Positions 38,975-52,698 of a stretch of 64,000 bases of DNA are shown here, piece by piece. The stretch comes from Linepithema humile. Its lineage: Eukaryota; Arthropoda; Insecta; Hymenoptera; Formicidae. Each line of letters opens with the position of its first letter. Positions within the stretch are counted from its first letter, which is position 1. Below the pieces are notes generated by a model, which saw nothing but the letters and a program-made list of their open reading frames with translations, searched no databases and was not told where the DNA came from. The stretch is taken from NCBI RefSeq assembly GCF_040581485.1, contig NC_090129.1:4636501-4700500 (forward strand), in the 5' to 3' direction. A program made the position numbers and the translations under genes.

Positions 38975-41900
38975 GATTATATTTGGCAATTAATTTTTTC
39001 CTCAATGAGCAGATAAGTAAGCGCATCGCACGATTTTTATCAAAATTCCTTGCATGACTTATGGAATTAAAAGAATATTTTAAACGTCGGCGCATTCGTG
39101 CTGATCCTATAAAGACGTTCCAAACTTAATCCAGCGAACTTGGCGAATATTTCTCGTTCATAAATCGGAAATGGTATGTGCCGACATTTTTTCCATTTTC
39201 GCCAATGCGTACGCGAAGGGTCTAAAAGGTACCTAAGCAGCGTTGCTTATATTCTTGGTCTTGAAAGTACACAGCATGAAAAATATATTCACATATTTTT
39301 TAATCATAATCGACTGCATTATAAGCTGCGGTATGCACGTTTTACTTATTTATAACGCATACATTCTATTAATAAAATGTATTTTCCGCCTACGAGCAAC
39401 TTTTTTAATCATAGCATGAAAAATATTCCTCTTCACTTTATATAAAAACAGGAATCCGGCTAATATCTGTGCAATGCTATTAGAATATTAAAAAAGCCTT
39501 TGGAATATTTATGCTTCATTTACATAAATGCTTATAAAATTATTTCCTGCTACATAAATTTTTCATTATGATTATATTAAAATATTATTATAACAATTAT
39601 CGATAACTTCGACTCTTACACAAGCTAATGGCTCATATTTCAAAACGCCTGCAAGATCTTTCTTCTCGCACTCTTGCAATTACGTTTAAAGCAGCTTGTG
39701 TGATTTCTTATGCCGAGAAGAATACTACATCGCAGCCATACAATATGCGTTAGATAATACACCGTGCAAATGCAGACCGCAACGCGCGGACGGCACTTCT
39801 GCCGGGATCGCTTTCTTGCGCGGCATCCCCGGCTTACTTTTACTATCGCCTTTCCGTGCCTTTCTCTCTTATCTCCGCGTTTTTTGCCGGCCTGCCTACG
39901 TCAGGATAGGCAAAGCGGATTTACGACCGCCTGGACGCCTCCTTGAAATTTCTAACCGTTCGACCGATCGCGGCACGTCGATTGCAGATCGGCGGATGCA
40001 CCCGGAGCGAATTCCGCTTTCATGCCGGCGCGCAGCCGATTTTTACGTCTCCGTTCTGTTTCCGTCAGCGATATCCTCGGCGGTAACTCTTATTTACGAT
40101 CGGACATTCTTTTCGAAGCCACCCGCGGGATGCATCGCGATTAACTCCCGCGTCCAGTCAACCGTATAATCGCTAATCAACTATCTTCCGTCTGTCATCT
40201 TTTCAGCGATGTACAGAGCATCGTTGATGGCGGGTCTCTTCCGTAAATTATAGGGAGAGATAATACACCTATGAGATCTTCGATGGTTCTTGCGAAGCAA
40301 TTAAAGAAATAAAGCATTTTTCGGAAATCAATGACAGCCAAATAACACTTGAAGAAATCGCATTCATCTTTACCGCGTAATTCCACCGCTGAATGGTTGC
40401 CTCTTCTTTCTCCCTCTTTCTTTTCCCTTGCTTTTTCCTTTATGCCTTTATACTCACGCCTTGTCCAGATGATCTCTCTCGCGGCCATTTCGCCGAGACG
40501 CGCGTAAGTGACGTTGGCGCATTTTATCACGTATCATACTGATAAATCAAATGGAGCCGGATTCTTTCCGGCGAATTCAAGTTCGATCTTCGACGGGCGA
40601 GTCGCAATTTTCCAGCTTGTGAGCAAAGCAGGTTCGCCCACCGCGATGTAGAATGCATCCGCTGTGCAGTTTAGATGGATTCCGCCGCTCCTCGGATAAC
40701 ACTTATTGAACGAATTGCGTTATGCCCTCCTCGTGGTCGGATGCGCTGACACGGGAGATGCATCGGTCACTTTTACTCTCGTCCTTTTCCTTTTCTTTGA
40801 AGCGGTACTTACAAGCGGTATTCCTGGCGGCGTTGCATACAGCACATAAGCAGAGCTGACGACGGCGGGTTTCGATAGCACCGCGACTTGAACTTTCGAC
40901 GACGGGTTTCATATTATTTTTCGCGACGTGGGTCTTGCACAGCACAAAGGGGAAAAACGTGTACTTTATTGAAGTTGCGGCAACCGCGTTCTTGTGCGTC
41001 GGATGCATCGATGCATGGCGGAAGTTGCAAGTAAGAGCCGTGTTTTGTCATGGCGTAATTGTTTCTTACTTCAAAAACATCTTTTGTTCATGTTTTCGAG
41101 TACCAATCAGTCCCAATTTTTCTCGCGGCTCACTTTAATTACAATTTGGAGAAATTTGGATGCACAATTACTGTAGATTAGATCCCGTGAATTAAACAAG
41201 CTTTTAATTCAAGCTTTCGATTTTAAAAAGATGTGCACACTCGTAATATTTATTAATTCGATCATTTCGATGTCGGCAAAATTGGCTGTATAAGAGGCAA
41301 TTGAGATTATTACTTACAATTAGTGCAAATATTGATGATTAAGATTAATACAATTGATCAAACATTTTTTTAATTAAAAATAAAATATGCTTAATAGCTT
41401 TAAAAAATATTTCATTACTTATTTTTATGTTCTAAAACCATACATTATTTAATTTCCATATAATTCGAAAATTATGAATATCATGAAATAAAACAATTTT
41501 TTTCTATCATAATTAAGAGACTTCTATGAAATATTAATATTCAAATCGGTGGAATACTAGTTACATTATTGGGCGAATCGCGGATCTTTCGATGCGATTC
41601 ATGAGCGAATTGAGAAGTCAATGAACGGGGTAGTGCAATGAATTAAATTGGTCGAGCACATAATAGAGATAAATTGAAGAAGCACGAGCGAGAAAGAGAG
41701 AGAACGCGCTATGTTTGTATAAATTCGCTCACAGTGTAGGCGAACTGTGAAAGTGCATTTAAAATTTCTCAATTATGAAATCAATACGCATATCGAGTAC
41801 TAGCACACAAGTAGGTAAATGCATAATGTAATAGCCGTGTTTCAATAAAACGATCGATGATTCGCCGACAAGAATATGTGCGTAATTTAAATTTTACTCA

Positions 41901-42881
41901 CGTATGAATCAGTGTTTAATTGGCTTTCTTTCTATCGCCGCTTGTATTCACATATTTATCGTGCTAATATTTAAATTCTTTATTTATCTTATACAAATCC
42001 GATTATATATGTTTTAGGCGATAATATCAATATGATTTATTCAAATTTCAATAAATGTGAATCTCTACGTGAATTTTGTTGCATGCAGAACAAGTTGATT
42101 TAATTTTTTTATATATCTTTTAATTTTTGTTTATTTTTGTCCTAATTTTTTTCTCCGCTATTTTTACTTCTTTTCGGATCCGCTTAATCAACGGTCAATC
42201 CGATACTTCGCGTGGATTATTTTGCTCGGTGCGCGTTCCTACGCGTTCACTTGTTGTTTCGTGTCGGTCGCCCCGACAATCAATCCGCTGAGGCATAAAA
42301 GTGCGGACACCCGAGGCGGATGCGAGAGCGACAATGTATGTTATAAGTGAGCACAAGGACGTTGTACCTATTGCGAGAGTCATAATTGTATCGATTATTC
42401 AGACAGCTCAGCTAGCTATGAGCGAGCGAGCGGCTCAAAGCTGCGCGGGAAAATCCATGAATCCCGATCCGCGGCAGGATATTAATATTTATAAAGGTAT
42501 CAAGATTGATTTTAGACGACGCGGAATTATTCCTACGACCGTCCTTGCCGCAGCAAGGAAACTATATCGTCCGGTATACGACAGGTCGTATTAAATGTTT
42601 TATAATTTCTTGCGAACGAGCGCGAATCATATCGAAAGACCGTGGAAAATATAATATATTTATCGTCTTAAGATTATAGTGTTTTATTTATGATGAATCT
42701 ATTTCTTCTTCTTTGACCAAACTTTGATCAATTCTGCCTCAACAAGCTGATATGTCACACGTATAATATGTATTCTCTTTTTTATTAATAAAAAATTGAC
42801 ACAAAGATTTTCAGTTTTTAAATATAATTTCTATCTTTTCATCAATGTCTCTTTCAATATGTACATGTTGACATTTTGCAA

Positions 42882-42931
42882 ATTATTATTAATTGTTCAG
42901 TTGAACATTATTATTAATTGTTTAGTTGAAC
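42882..42931. repeat. 25 bp tandem duplication
   Basis: Two 25 bp copies (42,882-42,906 and 42,907-42,931) with the core attattattaattgtt and ending agttgaac differ at one position. Confidence 0.95.
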
Positions 42932-45487
42932 ATTTTACATAATTTTAAATAAATTTTCTCTAATAGAATTTTAATCTACATAAAAAATTCAATCTTATGC
43001 AACTGGCATTTATTTAAATTGTTAAAATCGATTACTTATGAGTCGAATAATTTGTTAAGAAAAAACTTTTGTGATGTCCTGCAAATGGAGATTTAAAGCG
43101 TGAGCATAATCGGATGGGGCTTTCTCAGTATCCGACGCGATGCCACCGATAATTCATCGCACCGTCTGACGCGCGTGTTTTGCAGGAGCGATACGCCGCG
43201 TGTCGGCCGAATGCAGTTTCGAACTTCGTGCAAAAGTGAAAGCGGTCTCATCGCGTCCTTGATAAAAAATTTAGATTAAAGATTTCTCTAGCCGGGGCAT
43301 GTCACATCACTCAAGATTACGTTTAATGGACTTCCATTAAATTAAGATACCTTCGGAACGTGTGGCCGCGCGCAGCACCCGGCGTCGCTTGCACAATTTT
43401 GCAGTTTCTCCGCGAGCGGTGTAAGCTAATCGAATCGTCCCTCGTGAACTCGCTCATTTATTACGGAATCGTTTCTCTATTTACTTTGTCGCAAGTACAT
43501 CGCAGGTTCATCATTCATCGCGGATAGCGAGTCTCCGCGAGCGGCGATGATTGGATCCGGCAAAATTAAATGTGATGAATAGTTACAAAGCAGATTACGT
43601 TCTGCATACGTTGTGCACAAACGGATACCTTGGCAATTATATAATTTATTATATCGTACAGGATGCCCCAGAACTGTCGTTCCACTTTGCGACTGTGAGG
43701 GCTTGATTTCCTTACCTTGTAACATTTTCATCGTCTTTTATCAAGATTCCTTAATCTACAAAGTATTGTTGCATCGTAAATCGTTGTCACAGAAGCTTTT
43801 GTTCCTAAATTGATTTCCAGTCAGAAAGAAAAGCGCGTCTCTCAAATATAATACATCCGAGATACTGGCAATACCGATGTCTTGTAATTGCATGACTATC
43901 ATTGTTAGCGAAGGTGGCTCGCCACAATGATTCAATTTCTATATTTAGTTGTTCCGCGAACATAAATACCGAACAGCTGATCCGAGTTCCGTTAGCGCGT
44001 GGCCGCCTAATCGCGCGGCATGAAATTTATTTCGAAGCCGGATCGCGGTGGCGAGATTGCCGCGATCGTATGTTGACCAGAAAGGACTAGGCGGACTGTG
44101 GAGTAAAGATAGAGACGATTAGATCGTGGCGACAATGAGAATAAAGAGTGAACAGGCGGAAAAAAAAGAGATATCGAGATATGGATATAATATACGAGAG
44201 ACGTAGCGAGAGACAAAGGATGGAGAGCGTAATCAGGTGCCGAGGAGAGAAGCCAACCGCGAGAGAGGGAGAGAGAGAATGGTTAATCTGCAAATGAGAT
44301 CGTTGATAGAGTTACGACGCAAATGGAATGGAATCGGAGCCAAGGGTGTGGAGGACAAGGCGGATACAATGCCGATCCCATTGTGATTATTATTGGATCG
44401 CAGTGGTGCATTAGAATTCGTCGGCGCAGACCGTCAATGCTGCGGTCTAATCGGCTTGGATCTGTCAATAATCCAGAAGGATGCTATTAATTTTCGATAT
44501 TACGCCGCGAGTCGTTTGTGCATTAGGAAGGATACCGCGCAGCTCCATTCGAATTGACGAAACGTTAGAGCGATCTTTAATACGAGAATCGGATTTAAAG
44601 CGTGACGGTCGAATCGATTCTTTCGGAAAAGCAGCCGAACGAATCGTTATCCATACGAAATAATTGCAAATTCGCGAAAATGAGAAAGTTTTACACATTT
44701 GCAACACAAAATGCGACACTTTCGTATGGCATATAAAGTTATCGTATTTTTCATTCTTATCTATTCGCACGATAAAAACCCCTTTTTTTGTATGGAAATA
44801 TGGAATATTTTTTATACGGAAAACTTTATGCACGCATTTAAAATGTAAACAGGATGTTACAAGATGAGAGAGGTAGGTAGTTATTAAATCAAGAAAATAA
44901 TAGGTGTTACATATTTTAATACTTGATATAGAATGCATAATTAATGCGATATCAGGAATCCGAGAAAAATTCCACGCGTAATGCAGGAAGGTGATAAAAA
45001 AAGAAAAAAAGAAAGAGAAAAACATGAAACAACAACCGTGAGACCGTAAAATGGAGCGCAGGGCTAAAAATCCGATGCGATGCACGAAGAGCATCGCGTG
45101 CACTTTCCCTCTCGCAATCAACTTCTCACCGCCACCATTATCGGTTATTACCCATTATTTGAAAATATTAAGAAGTATTTTGCGATTCATTACTTTTGCC
45201 GAGAAAGTGTCGTAATAAGTTGGAATAATGAAGTGTATAATTCCGCGTGCGCGTGTACGTACTCGCACACGTAATTGCACATGTGCGTATTCGCACCTGG
45301 CCTTTTACCCAGCACCACCGGCCCCGGCTTAATAAAAGCGCTCCGAACGCGCGGCGATATCGCTCGCCGCAAGTATATACAATTATTCAACGGATTAATT
45401 ACGGTATTTGCCAGTACCGGTAATAATCGGTTATTTACGATTACGGCAAACGTATCACTTGAAAAAGAAAAAGAAAAAAAAGGGCGA

Positions 45488-45514
45488 GGGGGGGGGGGAG
45501 AAACCAAAGGGGGG
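45488..45514 (+). repeat. G-rich tract, quadruplex candidate
   Basis: Eleven consecutive G (45,488-45,498) then six G (45,509-45,514), preceded by aagggcga. Four or more G3 runs lie on the plus strand. Confidence 0.75.
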
Positions 45515-46753
45515 ATACACTCCAGTTTTTGTGCAATTTAACTTCGTTTCCTCGAATTATAGTTTACTGAATCACCTTTATGCACCGCGTTACGACATTT
45601 TAATTGGCGGTATGACGCATCGATATAGACGATTAATTTGCTAAGACTTTTTTGTTACTGGCTATATTATTAAAATTCGACTTAGTTTGTTATTTCGTTC
45701 GAGTAATTACGATAATTCCAAAATGTCCCGTCGCGAGATCATTATTCCTCCCATTTGAGCTCCAATTAGCATTAATTAATTTTAATAAGTATTCGGGCGC
45801 AACAGAACTCGGACATGCATTGCGTATGTTTAATATCGTGACGAGTTTCATTATAGCGACGAGGAACGATATTATCTTTCCTCGATCGTTCGAAAAAATC
45901 CGTCCGCCTTATCGCGCGTCGTCTTGCAGGTGGATGCGGCACAAAAACTTTTTGTAGAGAACACTGCCCTAATTAAATGAGTGTGCAGCTGATGTCTCCA
46001 GCACTCGAACGCACTCTCTCCCATCGTATCGGCTATGCATTTTCTCGTCCTCGAAACATAAGCGGGACAAATTCATTACGAGGCTGCAGAGTCGGCAAAT
46101 TAATGAATATTGCGCGCGTCAAAGTTGAAAAATGTGTCCTCTATTTGCGCATCTGGCGCGAAAGGAACCACTTTGGCGCGACTGAAGGCCAAGATAATGG
46201 AAACAGTCCTACGTGTTTGTGGCCTAGAAACCGCCGCGGTTTCGCGTACGCGCGAAGAAGAAAGCGCGCGAGGTCGCGAGGGGGACCGCGGAGATCCGGG
46301 TTTCCTGGAAATAGCAGCCTCCGTCTGGCCCCCGCGATTGGTCATAATCGGCGAGCTGATTTAATGCGCAGACTGGTTTAGCAAGGTTCTGCCGACAATG
46401 ACAAAGAAGACGCGCGGCGCGACGTCCGCTCGCAAATTAGCACCGATCCCTTCAACCTTGGTCCCGGCCGCAGCTAACCGAACTTCCTTTCCCTTCGCGT
46501 ATAAATGGCAACTAAAATCGTCGGAATATGAGCAAAGAATTCAAATAACAATAAAGCCTTTAGATGCCAGCGAGATGCCTAGAGAACGACGAAGAGAGAG
46601 GAGTGTGGCTTTGATGATATCTTTTTGACATTTGAGTTGTCTAGAAAAATATTAGATTTCAGAATATATGGTCATAGGAGAAAGGTTCATCATTCACGCG
46701 GCTTCTTCGGCGATCATCAGAGCGTATAAATCAATAGTTGAAAAAATTTTAGT

Positions 46754-46800
46754 AAATAATTAGAAAATTATTGCCTCAAAATAATTAGAAAATTATTGCC
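46754..46800. repeat. 22 bp tandem duplication
   Basis: aaataattagaaaattattg plus cc occurs at 46,754-46,775 and 46,779-46,800, separated by three bases. Each copy also contains an internal inverted repeat (aataatt/aattatt). Confidence 0.93.
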
Positions 46801-47137
46801 ACGTATTCCAACTCGTAAAACTCGTCGCTGTAGTATTTTAACATTGTTCCAACGCGGATATTTTTAAGAAAATTGAATTGTCCAATATTTTTAAACCAGG
46901 TCGCTGACTTGTCATCCACTCTACGACTCCATTATATAAGCGTCTCGGGAGCTGCAAGTCCCGCTCGAGAAAGTAATCCGATTGTGTTCGAGTAGCACGT
47001 GCTCGGCAAGAGATTATCGTCCGGCGGAGTGTCAAAATTAAACGATCGATGAGGTCGCCGGGACAAACCTGTTGCTAACGCGACAGAATCTCCGTGTGAC
47101 GCAGACAACCGACGGCAAAAGGGAAGCTTTTAACGAA

Positions 47138-47160
47138 CGCGCGCGCGCGCGCGCGCGCGC
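47138..47160. repeat. (CG)n dinucleotide run
   Basis: About 23 bp of alternating CG, a Z-DNA-prone sequence. Survival of so many CpGs suggests the locus is not methylated in the germline. Confidence 0.95.
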
Positions 47161-48106
47161 CAGCGTGCTTTAGCTTAAATATTTACTCGAATAATCGCTA
47201 ATAAATCACGCCACCTTTATCGCGAGGACAAGCGGCCGCCGTGTCGAAGATAAATCGATGCCGAGTTTATTGGCTCGCCGATCGGAGATAAACTGATTTT
47301 GTCCGCTGACGTCAAAATAATTTCTCAACCCGACACGGTAAGATTCCGAGTGGCGACATTAATACACGCTGATAATCAGTGTTTTAAGCGATGCATGTTC
47401 CTTTCTCGCTGGTCAGCTACAACGACTCCAATTAAATCGAATCGAAGACGTGTGGTTGCATCAATGTAGAGATGTTTGTCTTGCAAACGTGTTTTCTTTT
47501 TTTCTTTTTTTTTTTTATCAATTCGCTGCAGTTTTTTGAGAGAATTAAAGGAGAAATCTGTCCGAGACCGAATAAATTGCACAGCGTTATTCTGTTCGCG
47601 CAGCAAAACCTTACAAGTTAAATGATAGATGATGGAACCTGTCGCTAATTCTTCATTCCACGTCGCGATCGTATCGGTGCGTATCATTTAACGCGATTAT
47701 CAATGCTTTAATGACACGAGACTTGAAGTTTGTATTAATAATTGCTTGTAGCAAGCGGCACAAAGTACTGAACTCGAATGTATTCGAATCAATTAAACGT
47801 TCTTAAGTATCTTTTTCTCATTATTGACTGTCGTAAACTATCATTATTCTATTTCTAAGCATTTAAATCATAATGAAGGTAGACATATACATATGCATGT
47901 GCCAGTTAATTAACTCGCTTAATTAAAAACACGGAAATCCAAAGGCATTCTGACGCCGACAATGAGCGTGTTTCGTAAAAAAGTTCACGTAATATAAGAG
48001 AAATATTTTTCGAAATTTTAAAAAGTTGCAGATATCCGTGCCGCCTCTCGAATTTCACTCGCAACGAGTAAATAAGTCAACCGCGAGACAGAGCGAGAAA
48101 AATAAA

Positions 48107-48125
48107 GAGAGAGAGAGAGAGAGAG
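48107..48125. repeat. (GA)n microsatellite, short
   Basis: About 19 bp of GA repeat. Confidence 0.9.
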
Positions 48126-48412
48126 TTAATTCGACTCCCGGTCAAAATGTCACGAAACAAATGATTACCTCGGCCGAATTTATGATATCGAAGGCGTCGT
48201 AATGCAATAGTGGCACGTGTAGCGCACCGGAATTAATTATGCTAATAAGCGAGTCGATTCGCGCGATTCGCAAAGTCGGTGTCGCAAGCCGGCCGATTAT
48301 CAGCGAGACGCTGACGTACGGCCACGGTGCACTGGCGCGACATTGCAACGTCGAAAAAGTGAAAAGGCACAAGGAGGCGAAACAATTAGCAAATAGCTGT
48401 TCCAGCCGTCCG

Positions 48413-48458
48413 GCGACGACAACGACGACAACGACGACGACGACGACGACGGCGACGA
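48413..48458. repeat. (GAC/ACG)n trinucleotide repeat
   Basis: About 46 bp of imperfect GAC units. They extend artificial frames in both directions (poly-Thr on plus, poly-Val on minus). Confidence 0.93.
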
Positions 48459-48913
48459 ACGCTCTTGAGCCTCTCGCGCCGCGAGAATGCACCGCGAGTG
48501 AACGGACAACGCCGTTCTGCAACACTGTGCGCGACGACGGTCCACTCGGTGCAATTTTGCCGGGCCGAGTAAAGAAGCGAAAGACTAGACATTCCTCCCT
48601 AAGAGAAGTTGCGAAGGTAATTCTATATAAATACGTCAAAAAATAGGTCATCGCAGCCACTGTGATGCCGTAGCCGAGCGGCGAGAGGTCGCGATTTCTA
48701 ATTACACAGCCGGAGAGATGCGCGGCAAAGAAATATAATATTATAAGTAGATGTAATGTTGTTATATAATGCCGATTTTTTTTTCGCTGAATAAAAATAT
48801 CACTTATCGCGCGTTTGTCTTCCAGTGTATCGAGTGAGGCTTTAATTCTCAATTGCCAACGGCTTTGTATAGAAAGTATCCAAGATTGATGATGAGAAGG
48901 AAACGCTAAAATG

Positions 48914-48945
48914 ACACAATAATGACGAAAATGTCGTTATTGTGT
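48914..48945. repeat. 13 bp near-perfect hairpin
   Basis: Arm acacaataatgac (48,914-48,926), 6 nt loop gaaaat, arm gtcgttattgtgt (48,933-48,945). The single mismatch (a versus g) would pair as G-U if read as RNA on one strand. No neighbouring gene is available to assign a role. Confidence 0.85.
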
Positions 48946-51746
48946 AATGGCATCAATCAACGGTACCGTGACGATGATTGACGCTTAAAAATTAATAAGT
49001 CATTAGCGAATGATCATTTTTGCCGGCCCGCTGATTTCGTGATGAATCATGACGGTAATATCGAAATAATTAAATTCGCACGTGCTTATGACAATTTCTT
49101 CCCTTCTCCGGTATTTAAAGAGGGACGTAATTCAGTAGTACGTGACGTCAAAAGAAAGAATTGCAAACTTGAATGCCGATTGGAGTAATTAATCGTTATT
49201 AATTAAGCGCGATAGGAAGAATCTTATTCTTGTTGATAAGACAAAGGTAGTTGAAGTAGGATTCGCATTTGTAATGAGATTGTGCTATGCTTAATTTCCG
49301 CAGATGAATCTGGACGAGAGATCTTCCATTTTATAGCCATCCACCGAGCGGTCTACATTCTCGTGACGGAAAATATTTTGAACGCCGCTAATCCTTTTTT
49401 ATTATTAATAACGAATGGCATCCTTCACCTTCGATATTAAAGAAGACAACAGGACATTCCAAATTCGAAGACGTTAAAAATATGCAACAGTTCAAGGACA
49501 TTGATGGGGACCGCTTGTTATCGAATAAATTCATTTACAAGTATAATGTCTCCGTGACGAAACACACACACACTCTGTTTTTATAAAGTGGAAACATTTA
49601 TATACCGTCGAGTATTTTTTTCTTAATTATTTCCATTACTCTCGAGAATGTTATTCGATGATGTAATACGAGCGAAATGCACGGACGGTGTATGCTTTTT
49701 AAATTAATAAATTTATATACATAGGTCGTAAAATAATTTTCACTAATTGCGTTTTTTACTTGCTCTCCGAAGAAAAAACGAAGAAAATTAGTTCGTAAGT
49801 CGGAGCTATATTTGTACGATAATTAAATTTACCCGCATCGTCCATTTTGCGCGGTGGTTTTATCCTTGGATGTATGTATGCCGGCTCGCGGATAAAAAGA
49901 ACGCCAGGGCTTTAATTGGATTTTCGCTTTCGTTGGATTCACATCGGAGATTCGCTCTTGCAACGGAATTAATCAGCGATACAAAAGCGACGATGCGGCT
50001 TATTATATCTTTTCTTCTCCTTTTAGCGCGTCGCGCTTATTTAAAATACATCGATTTTAATGAAATGCACACACTTGTGTCTCGCCTGTTTATATCTCCG
50101 AGCGATCGCGTGCCGTAATCGAGTTAAGAAGAACACGCCTGGTTATTGTGTACGCTTACATAGATATGAAATTAACCGCGATCTACGCTACACTGTACTA
50201 ATTATTATACGTTTAAATTGGTTAGGAAAATGAACGGGACCGTTAGCTATTAGGTAAACTACGCACGAACTTTTTTGCCCGACATTTTTATAATATACTT
50301 CACTATATGGAGAACAACATGAAGGGACCTTGCGGCTATGTTTTGTTATCGCCACGCGCTGCAATGAAATAATGGAGAGTCATTATTCCTCCGTGATCTA
50401 ATAATACTACATTAATGTGATACAATCTGTCGATTATTAGTGTTGCACTATCGACGCTGAAATCATTGCGCAAGAACGGTCGATGTAAAAAACTCTTGCA
50501 ACTGTCGTACACGAACAATTTTATAAAAATGCTCTTTTTTTTTAATGATGTGCTGTGATTTTATCGTAAAAAATTATATATAATAAAATTTCAAACATTA
50601 ACGACAGATTGATATCATATTTGTGCAAGGTAATAAATGAGTTTTAACATTTTTACGTCTGTCTGGAAAGGTTTAAAATTCCGTTTGTAAAAAAAAGAAA
50701 TAAATTAATGCAATCCATTTACATATAATTCTTATCAATATTCTCGTTTCGCGTGTTGTATCAAGGTCGGGATGCAGTCCTTGTAAGGAGTGCGAAGCTC
50801 TTTATTCTCTCTGAAGAACTTGTTGCATTCTATCTAAACAGCTGTAATGCCGCTATGTCTATGTCAGGCGTCCTGACCTTCGTCCTGATGTCGCCGTGAA
50901 AGACCAGGTCGCCGGGGCACACCGGGTCGTCAAATAACGTATCGGCTAAGCCATATCGATTGGCTTTTATTGGCATTAAATGCTGGATATACTGAAATCA
51001 CGCGGTGCTGAGAGCCGATAGAAAGGGTCCCGACGACGACGATGGCGGACCCCGGCGAGGTATTCAGACCGCAACAAGGCCGCCCCGCACAGTCGTAGAG
51101 TAAAAGTGCAGCGAAATAAAATGTGGGCTGTTACGTGGCTCGAGGCGTCTCACCTACACGCAACCGTACGCGAACGCGTATTTAGCGCGGATTTGCACGC
51201 GGGGAAGGAGCGGGAGACACGCAATGAGAGAGCGCGCGCGGATGCACACTATTCCTCCTTACTTTGAGCCATTGCTTCGCAATATTTTGATACAAATATT
51301 TACGTCTTGTAACTAAGCAAAAATTGAAACTGCAATTTCGGTGAATATTTCAACGACGTGGATAAAAAGGGATCGTCCCATGGGTTCCTATTATAAGTAA
51401 ACATCAGGAGATTATTTTCTCATCAATATTCAATTTCATCGAGATACGGTTGACTGATACATCGAACGTATCGGTTTCGATTTCTAAAATCTAAGGCAAA
51501 GCTCTTTTAAATGAGAAAAAAATAGTAAAATATGAATTGGTGTATTTATATAACATATTTACTAAAAATTTTCCATCTTGTAGATTTTCAGCTGCGTCGT
51601 GTACCAAAGATTTCAATATTGTATACTATTAATTAACTGTACAAGAAATTAATATATATTGATTAGAACTTCTCACTAATCGACAGACTTAAAGTATGCA
51701 ACCGTCGTCGAGTTTTCAAGGCAGATTTTATCTGACCGTTATAAAT

Positions 51747-51784
51747 TATAGGTACCTATATACATCTTATATAAGTGCACTTAT
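51747..51784. repeat. Two 14 bp palindromes within 38 bp
   Basis: tataggtacctata (51,747-51,760) and ataagtgcacttat (51,771-51,784) are each perfect palindromes. A related half-variant ataagctgcacttat lies about 55 bp further right (near 51,838-51,852). They look like possible dimeric-factor sites, but no gene is adjacent. Confidence 0.8.
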
Positions 51785-52242
51785 GGAGAAGATCGAGCGG
51801 ATTTTAATGATCCGTTCTATAAAGCATTATTCTGCCATATAAGCTGCACTTATCGGACCACCGATCTCAAAAGCAACCGGTGAAAACGTTGGGAGAGTCT
51901 TTGTTTAGCGCATAGCAGACTTCCTCGAAGAGTAATTTCGAAAGCAAAAGCGAAGATGCACATACCTCTACAAGATTTATGTTTACAATATTATTGGTTA
52001 AAAAATCTTATGCGGATAAAATATAATAAATGCAATTCAGCAAAAAAGTAGATAAATAAAAGTTTGACAAATGCGACTCTATTAATTGTCTAATGCATTG
52101 TACGTTCGCATCGACTGCAAACAAATGTATCTCCACGAATTAATTCCATTATAAATTAAAAATGTGGGAACAAGTATTTTGATAGAAAAAATTGTGTGTA
52201 TGTGCGATAGTGCAAGTGCAGTTTAGAGCAATCAAAGATATA

Positions 52243-52674
52243 TCACGCAATAGGAATGCACGTGTACATATCAAGTACATAGTAATCAAAAATCAATGAA
52301 AATGTTTCTAGCACTTCTTGTTGACGTGATAAAAGAACGCAATAACAATGTACATGACAATTCGTGTGTTTACAAACTTCGCATGCAGAGTTATGCACAC
52401 GCGTATGCACATTGACGAGATATTTTCCAGAACATTCTCGCATACGTGGCATTTTTTAGAATCCTGAAATTGCTTCTGCGAGCGTAATATAATCAAATTC
52501 TTTTGCGGAAAAACACCCTATGAGCACTCTTTTATTGTATTCACGGATGGAATAATGCATATTTGAACAGTTCCTTTGCCGACCCAGCCAGTTCTTATAA
52601 TGAATAAAATTTCCTTTCAGATAAAGCTTGCAAACACACGTGTAATATCCGTGCACTTTTCGAGCTACGCACAA
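52243..52674 (-). pseudogene. Possible decayed C2H2 zinc-finger fragment
   Basis: On the minus strand one frame runs about 144 codons from 52,674 to 52,243 with a single internal stop at 52,456-52,458. Just after the stop it reads SGKYLVNVHTRVH followed by CEVC, which resembles the end of a C2H2 finger, a short linker and the beginning of the next. The missing CxxC of the first finger appears in a neighbouring frame (KKCHVC), as if a frameshift separated them. Linker spacing is shorter than normal and the second finger lacks its histidines. This fits a relic of a zinc-finger gene or retrocopy, but chance resemblance is quite possible. Confidence 0.25.
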
Positions 52675-52698
52675 ACAGACTGTTTAAATTGTTTGGAG

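Larger units (their letters stand above)
38975..52242. other. Intergenic DNA, no supported gene
   Basis: About 13 kb with no recognisable coding exon. Two long frames were examined. 44,465-45,121 (minus, 218 codons) is Phe/Ile/Ser-rich across a poly-pyrimidine tract. 48,142-48,852 (minus, 236 codons) runs through a GAC repeat as poly-Val. Neither has domain features. Minor repeats and palindromes in this range are listed separately. Confidence 0.5.

Noticed and set aside
39696..40169. 157-codon plus-strand frame
   Set aside because: CpG-rich block, no domain, no splice context, and a second phase is open beneath it.
44465..45121. 218-codon minus-strand frame
   Set aside because: Composition is Phe/Ile/Ser/His-rich as expected from AT-rich antisense sequence, and the hydrophobic stretch is a translated poly-pyrimidine tract. 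There are no motifs or splice context, and the opposite strand is also partly open.
48142..48852. 236-codon minus-strand frame
   Set aside because: It passes through a GAC microsatellite as poly-Val, another frame overlaps on the plus strand, and no recognisable domain is present.
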